Shown one piece after another: positions 34,306-41,771 of a DNA stretch of 64,000 nucleotides (its first letter is position 1; every line of letters begins with the position of its first letter). Made by a program: the position numbers and the translations under genes. Source of the DNA: Rhizobium sp. BK418. Lineage in GTDB: Bacteria > Pseudomonadota > Alphaproteobacteria > Rhizobiales > Rhizobiaceae. The stretch lies in assembly GCF_004341105.1 (NCBI RefSeq), contig NZ_SLZK01000005.1, forward strand, positions 310,001 through 374,000, read 5' to 3'. A model generated the notes under the pieces. The model saw only the letters and a program-made list of their open reading frames with translations, did not search any database and was not told where the DNA came from.

Positions 34306-35439
34306 ATGGCTCAAACAGCACATACATCGATTTTGCGCTACGATCTTTCGCCTGATCCTGAAGCAAAACACGCTCTCGACGAGACCTTCGCCGCTTATGC
34401 GGCAATGTTCACTGCGCTTGACGAGATGCTGACGGAAAAAGACGGGTCTAATCTCGTTACGCTTCACGAACTGGCTTATGAGACGATCCGGGAGAAAACC
34501 CGTCTGCCGGCTAGGCTGGTCACCCTCGGACTGCGCGACTTCGCAGCCAATCGCAACCATCCGATAACACCGGCAAGACTGCCTCTGGATGAAAAACTGT
34601 TTTCGATAAAGGGACCCACAACACTGTCGCTCGCTACCGTTCGTGGCCGAATGGTCGTTCCTTACGACGTGGCAGGCTACTCGAACGGGACGATCAGCAT
34701 TTTTGCGGCTCAACTCGTCGCCGACGGCGGGGCCTATCAGATCGATATCGGCGTCACCCCGCATGCAAACCGAAGGGAGATCAATATCATGACAAGTGAA
34801 GGGATATTGTCGCGCGTCGGTCGTCTTATCGCCGGACTTGCGAATGCTGCAGTCGACAAAGCCGAAGGGATAAACAAGATCGCCGTCGTCGAACAGGCGC
34901 TTCGCGACATCGATTCTGCGGCCGATGAGGCCCGCGTGGACCTCGGTAAGTCCCGAGCGGAAGAATATCGCATCCAGACACGGCGCAGTGAGATAGAAGC
35001 TGATCGGCGCGCCCTCGATGACAAGATCCGTACGGCCATCTCGACAAGTCGGGACGATCTTGCGAAGGCAGGCGTTGCAAGACAGATCGATCTCGAGGTG
35101 CAGCTCGCAGCACTCGACAATGCCCTATCGGCCGTCAGAACGCAGCTTGATGAGGGCCAGCAGGCGCTTCACGCCATTCTGGCTACGCGCCGCGAGGCGG
35201 AAGAAAAGCTCGCGGCTTTGAAGCATCGCCTCCAGCACCTGCCTGAGGCTGCCGCAGCCGCATTCGGCCGAACCCGATCGACAGACGGAGCATCGCGCGC
35301 AGCCGCAGCCGTCTCCCGCCTCACCGGAGTTCCCTCCGAGGGGAAGGGTGCAAGTGTGGAATTGGAGGAACTTGACCGCCTGCATCGCGAACAGGCAATC
35401 GAAGCCCGGCTCGCACAACTCAAAGCAGGTCAAAATTAA
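34306..35439 (+). CDS. PspA/IM30-like protein with an N-terminal TnpB-like domain
   Basis: This 377-residue protein has two parts. Residues 1 to ~160 resemble the N-terminal region of TnpB/OrfB proteins, without any nuclease part: LSPDPEAKHALDETFAAYAA, LPARLVTLGLRDFAAN, then LSLATVRGRMVVPYDVAGY and AQLVADGGAYQIDIGVT. From Met162 (GILSRVGRLIAGLANAAVDK) it becomes a PspA/IM30-like protein, with a long coiled coil of repeated E/A/R heptads to ~residue 310. PspA proteins bind and protect the inner membrane under stress. An internal AAGGGAG ribosome binding site lies 9 bases before the Met162 ATG, so a shorter PspA-only product is possible. Downstream genes encode YqiJ/NfeD-like and flotillin partners. 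The TnpB likeness is from sequence pattern, not a database search. Confidence 0.75.
   Translation: MAQTAHTSILRYDLSPDPEAKHALDETFAAYAAMFTALDEMLTEKDGSNLVTLHELAYETIREKTRLPARLVTLGLRDFAANRNHPITPARLPLDEKLFSIKGPTTLSLATVRGRMVVPYDVAGYSNGTISIFAAQLVADGGAYQIDIGVTPHANRREINIMTSEGILSRVGRLIAGLANAAVDKAEGINKIAVVEQALRDIDSAADEARVDLGKSRAEEYRIQTRRSEIEADRRALDDKIRTAISTSRDDLAKAGVARQIDLEVQLAALDNALSAVRTQLDEGQQALHAILATRREAEEKLAALKHRLQHLPEAAAAAFGRTRSTDGASRAAAAVSRLTGVPSEGKGASVELEELDRLHREQAIEARLAQLKAGQN
34773..34791 (+). promoter_or_regulatory. Internal ribosome binding site and ATG for a PspA-only product
   Basis: AAGGGAG (34773-34779) and ATG (34789-34791) are spaced 9 bases apart, in frame with the long gene. The codons that follow (Thr-Ser-Glu-Gly-Ile-Leu-Ser-Arg) match the expected start of a PspA protein. 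Confidence 0.6.
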
Positions 35440-35445
35440 ACGCTG

Positions 35446-36095
35446 ATGGACCTTTTCCTCGATCCTCACTCCGCCCCCTTTGCGGTGGCTGCGATCATAC
35501 TGGCTGCGCTAACCGTGCTGGAAATGTGCTGCCTGCTGATCGGCTTTTCGCTAAGCGAATTGATCGGAAAGGCATTGCCCGACGACCATGGCGGCGGATT
35601 GTCGGGCCTCCTGTCATGGCTCAACTATGGCGGGGTTCCGGTTCTCGTCCTGCTGATGCTGTTCCTCGGTATGTTTGCCTAAACGGCTTCGTTCTTCAGG
35701 CGATAGCACGAACCATTTGGTTGCCCTTGCCGCCGCTCCTGGCTGCGGTGCCAGCCTTTCTCGTCGCTATTCCAGAAGTCCGGTCCCTGACGAGGATCGT
35801 CGCGCGGCTCGTGCCGCGTGATGAAACCTATGCCGTCGACCTCGCGGAATTCATCGGAAGGACCGGCGAAGTGACTGTCGGACCGCTTGATCACGGCCTG
35901 CCCGGCCGGATTCGTATCAAGGACCAGCACGGCAATTGGCATACATTCCGGGCTAAAGCTGCGCCGAACGAACCTTCGATGGCAACCGGCGCTCAGGTCC
36001 TCATTGTTGACCACGAATCCAATGTTTTCATAGCCATCACAGCGCCGTCAGACGTGTTGAAGGCGCCAGACACACATACTGGGGAGATACTATGA
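35446..36095 (+). pseudogene. yqiJ: YqiJ/NfeD-like membrane OB-fold protein, frameshifted
   Basis: The reading frame opened at 35446 stops at 35682 after two membrane helices (SAPFAVAAIILAALTVLEMC; VPVLVLLMLFLGMF). The same protein continues in the -1 frame from about 35679 (LNGFVLQAIARTIW...) through further helices, then an OB-fold-like domain (DLAEFIGRTGEVTVGPLDHG) to 36095. Joined, the product would be ~216 residues, the normal length of YqiJ. The break lies at GCCTAAAC, as if one base were lost from GCCCTAAAC. The start lies 6 bases after the PspA-like gene and the stop overlaps the flotillin start (ATGA). It may be a real lesion, a sequencing error or a recoding site. Confidence 0.75.
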
Positions 36096-37789
36096 TATTC
36101 GATCTGTTGTTGCCGGCCATTATCGGCTTGGTTCTGATCCTGGGCATTGGCCTGGTTTTCGCAACGCTTTATACCCGATCCAGCCGGGACGAGGCTTATG
36201 TGCGCACCGGTCTGGGCGGTCAGAAGGTCGTACTTGATGGAGGCTCGGTCGTCCTCCCGATCTTCCAGTCGATAGCACGCGTCAATCTCAAAACGCTGCG
36301 GCTCGAGGTACGGCGCGGTGAAGGTGATGCACTCATCACCAAGGACCGTATGCGGGTCGATATCGGTGCGGAGTTCTATGTCCGCGTCAAACCGGACGCC
36401 TCGTCGATAGCCCTCGCAGCGCAGACCCTCGGCAATCGCACCAATGATGCGGAACAGCTGCGGGTTTTGATTGAAGCGAAATTTGTCGACGGTCTTCGCT
36501 CTGTCGCAGCCACAATGAACCTCGATGCACTGCAGGAGCAGCGCATGGATTTCGTCAAGGCAGTGCAGGAAGCCGTCGGTGCTGACCTGCAATCGAACGG
36601 TCTTGAGCTGGAGTCGGTCTCTCTGACCCGCCTGGACCAAACCGACATCAAACATTTCAATGCCAACAACTTCTTCGACGCGCAGGGTCTCGCAACACTG
36701 ACTCGCATTACCGAAAGCCGTAAGAAGGAACGCAACGAGATCGTTCGCGATACGGAAGTGGCCATTGCCCAAAAGGATCTCGAGGCGCGCCAGCAGTCGC
36801 TGGCGATTGAACGCACCAAACGCGAGGCGGAACTGAACCAGGAGCGTGATATCGCCAACAAATCAGCCGCAACGCGTGCAGAAACTGCCCAGCAGGAGCA
36901 GGCTGCAAAACGTGCGGAAGAGGAAGCTCGCATTACCACCGAACAGGCGATTGCCGAGCGTGAAGCTCTCGCCAAACAGGCCCGCGAAAGCGCAAATATC
37001 GACGCATCCCGCGCCGTCCAGCAGCGCGATACCGAAGCTCGGCGCGACCTGCAGATCGTTTCCCAGGAAAGCGCGATCGCCGTCGCCACAAAGAGCCGCG
37101 AAGAGTCCGAGGCGAAGGCAAAGGCAGAAGAGGCAAGAGCCCTGGCCATCGCGGCAGAAGAAAAGGTTTCGACCGCAAAAGCCGTCGAGATCGCCGAACG
37201 CGAACGCCAGATCGCCGTCATCGACGCCCGCAAGAAGGCCGAAACCGAAGCAACGGCCGTAACCGTCGGCGCCGAGGCCGAAAAGCAGGCTGCCGTCGAC
37301 CAGGCGGACGCCATCAAGACGCTTGCGATAGCAGAAGCAGACGCTGCGGTCATCAAGGCGAAAGGCATTCTGGAAACCGGCAAAGCGGAAGCCGAAAGCG
37401 AAGCCTTGTTGAACGAGGCCCGCAACCGGTTGAGCGCAGCGATCATCGATTACGAAATCCTGCGCGAGCGCATCCGCATCATTCCGCAAGCACTGGCAGA
37501 GGCAGTAAAGCCGATCGAGAAGATTTCCGACATCCGCATCTTCGATACCGGCGGTATGTTGGGACGCGGCGGCGATGCTAAAGGCGGAAATATCGGGCTC
37601 GGCGATGGACTTGCCGGCCAGTTGCTGAACTACCAGGCGAACAAGCCTATTCTCGACCAATTGCTGAAAGAGGCGGGCTTCGTCGGAGACAATGTCGTTT
37701 CCTCTCTTCTTGGAAACCTGCAGTCCGGTTCGGTGACCCAGTCGGAACCCACTTTGCTCGATGCCGATCTTAAAATCGACGGTCTTTAA
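36092..37789 (+). CDS. yqiK: Flotillin-like protein (YqiK type, SPFH/band 7)
   Basis: This 565-residue membrane-anchored scaffold protein has one N-terminal helix (LLLPAIIGLVLILGIGLVF). An SPFH/band-7 domain (residues ~35-210) follows: ARVNLKTLRLEVRRGEGDA, then VGADLQSNGLELESVSLTRL. Next comes a long Ala/Glu/Arg/Lys coiled coil (residues ~215-440) and a glycine-rich C-terminal tail (GGMLGRGGDAKGGN). Flotillins form membrane microdomains. The start overlaps the YqiJ-like gene by ATGA, and a PspA-like gene precedes that, so the three likely act together at the inner membrane. The organisation parallels YqiJ-YqiK in E. coli and the PspA-flotillin-NfeD clusters described for envelope stress. Length is normal and no frame problem is seen. 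Confidence 0.92.
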   Translation: MIFDLLLPAIIGLVLILGIGLVFATLYTRSSRDEAYVRTGLGGQKVVLDGGSVVLPIFQSIARVNLKTLRLEVRRGEGDALITKDRMRVDIGAEFYVRVKPDASSIALAAQTLGNRTNDAEQLRVLIEAKFVDGLRSVAATMNLDALQEQRMDFVKAVQEAVGADLQSNGLELESVSLTRLDQTDIKHFNANNFFDAQGLATLTRITESRKKERNEIVRDTEVAIAQKDLEARQQSLAIERTKREAELNQERDIANKSAATRAETAQQEQAAKRAEEEARITTEQAIAEREALAKQARESANIDASRAVQQRDTEARRDLQIVSQESAIAVATKSREESEAKAKAEEARALAIAAEEKVSTAKAVEIAERERQIAVIDARKKAETEATAVTVGAEAEKQAAVDQADAIKTLAIAEADAAVIKAKGILETGKAEAESEALLNEARNRLSAAIIDYEILRERIRIIPQALAEAVKPIEKISDIRIFDTGGMLGRGGDAKGGNIGLGDGLAGQLLNYQANKPILDQLLKEAGFVGDNVVSSLLGNLQSGSVTQSEPTLLDADLKIDGL

Positions 37790-37812
37790 AACTGACCGGA
37801 AATTGGAAGCGG

Positions 37813-37842
37813 AAGGGCGGGTTGCCCCCGCCCTTTCTTTGG
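37813..37842 (+). terminator. Terminator of flotillin operon
   Basis: AAGGGCGGG (37813-37821) pairs with CCCGCCCTT (37827-37835) around a 5-base loop, followed by TCTTT. It lies 23 bases after the flotillin stop. Confidence 0.8.
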
Positions 37843-38002
37843 CGCGTCGCAATCCCGGCACATCCGATTATCGGCGCTTCAGCCGAGGTGCTCGCGCTTG
37901 ATTCGGATCGAGGGCAGAAGCTGTGGCCTGTGGGCTTATATTGTGGTTGACGACGCATGACCTCGCAGAGGGCCGCGACGAGACGATGGCTTCTGAGCTA
38001 AT

Positions 38003-38416
38003 CTACGGGTTTCCCTCGCATGAAATCATGTACTGGGTAACGGTCGCTTTATGATCGCTTCGAACGTATTGAGACTTCGCGTTCTCAATTAACTTAGACT
38101 GCGTCAGCGTCGTAAAACTCGATATCGAGTGGATCAGATAATGCTCCGTGGTAAAGCCGTCCTCACGTTCAAAGACATGCCCGCATAGAATACCGAGTTT
38201 GGCTTTGTCGTCATAGAACGACGCGCATATAAGCTCGATGGTCTCTAAGGTGCCGTCGTACGCTTTATAGCTAAACACCCCAGCGGAGTCTTTGACCAAC
38301 AGAGCCTCCTGCTGGCCGTAGGGGTCATCTCCAATCCGCTTGCATATGAGTTCTGCGTTTGCGCTTCCGCCAGATACGAGCAGCAAGACGAAGGTTAGCA
38401 CCCCTGTGAATTTCAC
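38003..38416 (-). CDS. Secreted hypothetical protein with four cysteines
   Basis: This predicted 137-residue protein has a signal peptide (FTGVLTFVLLLVSGGSANA, cleavage after ANA), so the mature part is periplasmic or exported. Four Cys (LICKR, LICAS, LGILCGH, MISCEG) could make two disulfides. The fold is unknown to me. The GTG at 38416 is chosen over the TTG at 38452 because GGGAGA lies 9 bases upstream and the signal peptide then begins properly. The gene is more AT-rich than its neighbours and stands alone, so it may be a recent acquisition. It is convergent with the flotillin operon. Confidence 0.6.
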   Translation of the reverse strand: MKFTGVLTFVLLLVSGGSANAELICKRIGDDPYGQQEALLVKDSAGVFSYKAYDGTLETIELICASFYDDKAKLGILCGHVFEREDGFTTEHYLIHSISSFTTLTQSKLIENAKSQYVRSDHKATVTQYMISCEGNP

Positions 38417-38542
38417 CTTTTGCGTCTCCCATATAGTCTTTCGGAACTCCAACTGAATACCGCTTGTTGGTTCGGGATTTCACAATGGCAATAACGCAAT
38501 TTGGGTGTCAACGCTCCAGCGCCCGCAGCGGCGTCGCAGCGC

Positions 38543-40174
38543 TCATGGACGGGTGATCCTGTAGATCAGCAAATCATCCGAATCCACAAGCTTGGTTGCA
38601 GTCCTGTCCAGATAGTTGATGACCCCCTCATGATGCTCGACGAACAGCCGGTTCTCCTTGTCGGTGGCGTTCTTCGCCGCGCCGAACAGATCTGCACCTT
38701 GCGCGCGCAGTTCCTCGAGCTGCGAGATCGCGGTGGCATCATCCGCGACGAATTTCGACCACTCGACATCGCCTCCGCCAGGCGGGAACACCCAGCCGCG
38801 CGCCCTGCTGTAGTAGATTGCGACAGGATCGCCGACCTCGGGTGCGATGGCGACGACGAGGTCGCCCGGCCGCGCCAACCGCGCCAGTTCCTCGCCGAGC
38901 AGCATGCCCTTCATGGCGACTGGCTTCTTCATCGCCCTGACGAGGGGAAAGGTGGACCAGACAAGCAGGACCGCCGTGATACAGATCGAGCGAAGCACGA
39001 CCGCCGGCGTTAAAATTGTTCTCGATGAAAGCGTTGCCAGAAGAAGCGCGCCGTGGCCGCAGAACATCGCGACCGGCACATGGAAGATGTGGAAGTTCCA
39101 CACGTTGCTGGTGATCTCTACCGCCGCCGCCGGATAGAGAATCGTGGCCGCAGCCAGCCACACATAGGGAATGGCCGAAAGAGTGCGCTGCTTCAGGTCT
39201 TCCGCAGGCCTTGGCGGCATCCACAAACCGACCACGAACAGCATCATGAACGGATATCCGTAGAACCATAGGACAGAGGTGTTCCATGCGGATTTTAAGT
39301 AGAACCTGTCTTTGACATATGTCCAGAAGCCGCCATCCCAGATATAGCCGCCAGTGCCGGCGACATGAAACGGCGGATAGCTGCGGCCGAGATAAATCGC
39401 CCAGCTGAAATAAGCGCCAATAATGGCCAGGCTCAAAACCCCCGAGAGGAAGACCCAGGTCGCCTGCTTTCGTTTCTTCTCCAGAATCCAGCAGGCCATC
39501 AGATAGAAGACGACCGCGCCAGCGGCGATGCCTGGTGGCTTCGACAGCGCGCCGAGCGAGAAGCTGACCGTGGCGAGCGGCAAGAGCCAGCCGCTGCCCC
39601 CTGCCCAGTATTTGGAGAACAGCCAGACACCAAGAGTCACCAGCGCCAACATTGCGGGATCAGGAAGAAACGAGCTGTCGATCATGATAGCCGCCGGCAT
39701 CAGCGCGTAGGCAAGTGCCGCCGCGTGGGCGTGCATCTCACCCCAGCATAGCGCCGTTAGCCTGTGCAGCGAAAACACCGTCACCAGCCCGAAGAAGGCC
39801 GCAACCACCCGGCCGAACCAGTCGTGCCAGCCGAAGAGCTGGTAGAGCAGGGCGGTGAGATAGCTGACGATCTGGAACTCACGGCCCTGATAGCTTGGCC
39901 CAGGCCCGGTCCAACTGACCTCCGGAAAGAGGATGTTCCAGCTGCGCTGCTGAAAATTGTCGGCCATCATTGCAGTACTTGTCTCGCGCCAGCTGAAGCC
40001 GTCGACCAGCGGCAAGGTGATCTTGTGGAACCTGAAGACGATCGCAATAATCAGAATCCCCAGCAGAATAGCCGTGTTGAGGCTCAGGTAGCGACGAGCA
40101 GCCGTCTCCCTGCCAGCCATCTGCAGGCGATATTGCTGACCTTCGACCTGATTCAATTCCACGTCGTCCGTCAT
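38543..40174 (-). CDS. GT39-like integral membrane glycosyltransferase (ArnT/PMT class)
   Basis: This 543-residue protein has about eleven hydrophobic helices, as expected for the glycosyltransferase 39/83 class, which uses polyprenyl-phosphate sugars and modifies lipids or proteins on the periplasmic side. The N-terminal loop VDGFSWRETSTAMMADNF carries the R-E pair that in this class forms part of the active site. LPDPAMLALVTLGVWLF and the GALSKPPG loop are also family features. The C-terminal ~150 residues form a periplasmic domain (RPGDLVVAIAPEVGDPVAIYY). The ATG at 40174 is preferred over longer frames because upstream residues look non-coding. It is not in an operon. Acceptor and donor are unknown. 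Confidence 0.8.
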   Translation of the reverse strand: MTDDVELNQVEGQQYRLQMAGRETAARRYLSLNTAILLGILIIAIVFRFHKITLPLVDGFSWRETSTAMMADNFQQRSWNILFPEVSWTGPGPSYQGREFQIVSYLTALLYQLFGWHDWFGRVVAAFFGLVTVFSLHRLTALCWGEMHAHAAALAYALMPAAIMIDSSFLPDPAMLALVTLGVWLFSKYWAGGSGWLLPLATVSFSLGALSKPPGIAAGAVVFYLMACWILEKKRKQATWVFLSGVLSLAIIGAYFSWAIYLGRSYPPFHVAGTGGYIWDGGFWTYVKDRFYLKSAWNTSVLWFYGYPFMMLFVVGLWMPPRPAEDLKQRTLSAIPYVWLAAATILYPAAAVEITSNVWNFHIFHVPVAMFCGHGALLLATLSSRTILTPAVVLRSICITAVLLVWSTFPLVRAMKKPVAMKGMLLGEELARLARPGDLVVAIAPEVGDPVAIYYSRARGWVFPPGGGDVEWSKFVADDATAISQLEELRAQGADLFGAAKNATDKENRLFVEHHEGVINYLDRTATKLVDSDDLLIYRITRP

Positions 40175-40630
40175 CTGAAATCGTATCCTCGCTGACGCCC
40201 GACACGGTATGATATGCGCCGGCATGGATCGAGAGGAAGATTGGGCTGAGCGGAATTTTGCTGCCGGCACGGCCGGCTGCGAAGCGGCTTGGAAGGCTTG
40301 CGGGGCGGCTTTGTCATGCCGGCAGTTCACCAGCATTGCCTGGAAAAGCAATTCGCCCAGATTGATTACCGATGCCATCCCTCCGTGCGAACATGACAAG
40401 AACATCAGCGAAGCGGCTGTCAAACATCCCCAACGTCAGATGAGAAACATTTTCAACAAGTTGATTTTATCGGAGAATTCGGTGTTTGGGCTTCGCTGAG
40501 GTGTTCAAAAACAGAAGAGCCGCCGCACCGTTGCACCATAAGCTGGGCTATCGCTGCGCATGGTAGCAGATGGTCCCGAACCATTAGATATTTCAGCAGC
40601 TTGATGGAAAATAAAGTGCTTGAAGCGTTA
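40175..40630. other. Intergenic region between glycosyltransferase gene and tRNA-Ser
   Basis: These 456 bases have no supported gene. A plus-strand frame (40209-40499, 96 codons) lacks a ribosome binding site, and its protein shows no family features. No duplicate of the tRNA 3' end was seen, so there is no sign of an integration site. Confidence 0.4.
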
Positions 40631-40720
40631 TGGCGGAGAGGGTGGGATTTGAACCCACGATACCCTTGCAGGTATGCCGCATTTCGAGTGCGGTGCATTC
40701 GACCACTCTGCCACCTCTCC
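40631..40720 (-). tRNA. tRNA-Ser(CGA)
   Basis: The 90-base minus-strand gene folds as a class II tRNA. The acceptor stem GGAGAGG pairs with CCTCTCC, the D-arm reads GCAGAGTGGTCGAATGC, and the anticodon stem CCGCA/TGCGG encloses loop CTCGAAA with anticodon CGA. A long variable arm follows, then the T-arm GTGGGTTCAAATCCCAC. The 3' CCA is encoded. It decodes UCG serine codons. Confidence 0.95.
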
Positions 40721-41024
40721 GCGGTCTTGGTCGGCGCTTGTTCGGCGCGGGCGTTCTCATAACGAGCAAATGACAGACTGGCAAGCCGAAATCTCAAGCT
40801 TTTCCATCCTTTTGCCTTGACACCTTTTTGTCACTCGCGTATCCCGCTTTCGCAATAGGAGTGGAGTAATCCGCCCCTTGCCCGCCTCGCGCTCGCGCGG
40901 GGTTTCACCGGCAGACCAGAGTTCCGGGCTAGTTCCCTGAAATCCCTGCTTAACTTCGACTGATAAAAAGACAGCCACCTGCCTTTTGCGGGGAGAGCTG
41001 GATCGAACATGAAAGGATAAAATA
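40721..41024. promoter_or_regulatory. Leader of rplU-rpmA
   Basis: This 304-base gap has no gene. The plus-strand pair TTGACA (40817-40822) and TATCCC (40840-40845), with a 17-base spacer, is the best candidate promoter for rplU and gives a leader of about 170 bases. No L21 autoregulatory structure could be confirmed. Confidence 0.4.
40757..40784 (-). promoter_or_regulatory. Candidate promoter of tRNA-Ser
   Basis: On the minus strand TTGCCA (40779-40784) and TTATGA (40757-40762), 16 bases apart, resemble a sigma-70 promoter about 40 bases upstream of the tRNA gene. Confidence 0.45.
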
Positions 41025-41342
41025 ATGTTCGCAGTCATCAAGACCGGCGGTAAGCAGTATCGCGTGGCAGCCAATGACGTGCTGACCATCGAGAAGCTTG
41101 AAGCCTCCGCTGGCGACTCCATTGAATTCACCGAAGTTCTCGTGATCGGCGAAGGCGCCGACGCGGCGATCGGTGCGCCCTTCGTAGCCGGCGCCTCCGT
41201 CAAGGCGGAAGTCGTCGACCAGACCCGCGGCAAGAAGGTCATCGCCTTCAAGAAGCGTCGTCGTCAGAATTCGAAGCGTTCGCGCGGCCATCGCCAGCAT
41301 CACACGGTTGTCCGTATCACGGACATCGTGGCCGCCAAGTAA
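41025..41342 (+). CDS. rplU: 50S ribosomal protein L21
   Basis: This 105-residue protein of the large ribosomal subunit contacts 23S rRNA and L20. The start MFAVIKTGGKQYRV and C-terminal basic stretch (KKRRRQNSKRSRGHRQHHT) are diagnostic for L21. The gene has GAAAGGATAAA upstream of the ATG, and rpmA follows after 34 bases, the standard rplU-rpmA order. Length is normal, and obg lies about 2.7 kb downstream. In many bacteria obg follows rpmA directly; here two GNAT genes and a hydrolase gene lie between. Confidence 0.97.
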   Translation: MFAVIKTGGKQYRVAANDVLTIEKLEASAGDSIEFTEVLVIGEGADAAIGAPFVAGASVKAEVVDQTRGKKVIAFKKRRRQNSKRSRGHRQHHTVVRITDIVAAK

Positions 41343-41376
41343 GATCAACGGGTTTCAGGTTTAAAGGAGAACTCCA

Positions 41377-41646
41377 ATGGCACATAAAAAAGCTGGCGGT
41401 TCCTCGCGCAACGGTCGCGATTCCGAATCCAAGCGCCTCGGCGTGAAGAAGTTCGGCGGCGAGAACGTCGTAGCTGGCAACATCATCGTTCGCCAGCGCG
41501 GTACCCAGTGGCATCCGGGCGCCAATGTCGGCCTCGGCAAGGATCATACCATTTTTGCGCTTACGGCTGGCAATGTGGACTACCGAACGAAGGCCAATGG
41601 TCGCGTGTACGTGTCTGTAATGCCGAAAGCGGAAGCAGCGGAATAA
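41377..41646 (+). CDS. rpmA: 50S ribosomal protein L27
   Basis: This 89-residue protein reaches with its N terminus toward the peptidyl-transferase centre. The opening MAHKKAGGSSRNGRDSESK is diagnostic, followed by RLGVKKFGGE and GNIIVRQRGTQWHPG. No N-terminal leader needing cleavage (as in Firmicutes) is present. AAAGGAGA lies 8 bases before the ATG. Downstream is a strong terminator that separates the ribosomal pair from the GNAT genes, though read-through is possible because the next ribosome binding site lies just after the hairpin. Confidence 0.97.
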   Translation: MAHKKAGGSSRNGRDSESKRLGVKKFGGENVVAGNIIVRQRGTQWHPGANVGLGKDHTIFALTAGNVDYRTKANGRVYVSVMPKAEAAE

Positions 41647-41717
41647 GCCGGTAGCGCTCAAAAACAGCCGGCGTCTCATCGACCCGGCTGACCGTACCAG
41701 GTTCAGTCCAGAAAACA

Positions 41718-41750
41718 GGGGAGATGGGGCGCCATCTCCCCTTTTTCTTT
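41718..41750 (+). terminator. Terminator of rplU-rpmA
   Basis: GGGGAGATGG (41718-41727) pairs perfectly with CCATCTCCCC (41732-41741) around a 4-base loop, followed by TTTTTCTTT. Confidence 0.92.
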
Positions 41751-41771
41751 GTCCAAACAGGAGGACTGAAC

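Noticed and set aside
34306..34788. A complete TnpB nuclease or IS605-type element
   Set aside because: Only the N-terminal domain is recognisable; RuvC motifs, zinc finger and omegaRNA-like end are missing, and PspA sequence follows in frame.
36376..37446. 356-codon minus-strand frame opposite the flotillin coiled coil
   Set aside because: The Ala/Ser/Arg-rich translation is the mirror of the Glu/Ala-rich coiled coil codons.
40209..40499. 96-codon plus-strand frame upstream of the glycosyltransferase gene
   Set aside because: No ribosome binding site or family features; overlaps the likely promoter region of the glycosyltransferase gene.
37790..40720. Genomic island at the 3' end of tRNA-Ser
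   Set aside because: The glycosyltransferase and four-Cys genes lie next to the tRNA 3' end, but no integrase and no repeat of the tRNA 3' sequence could be found.
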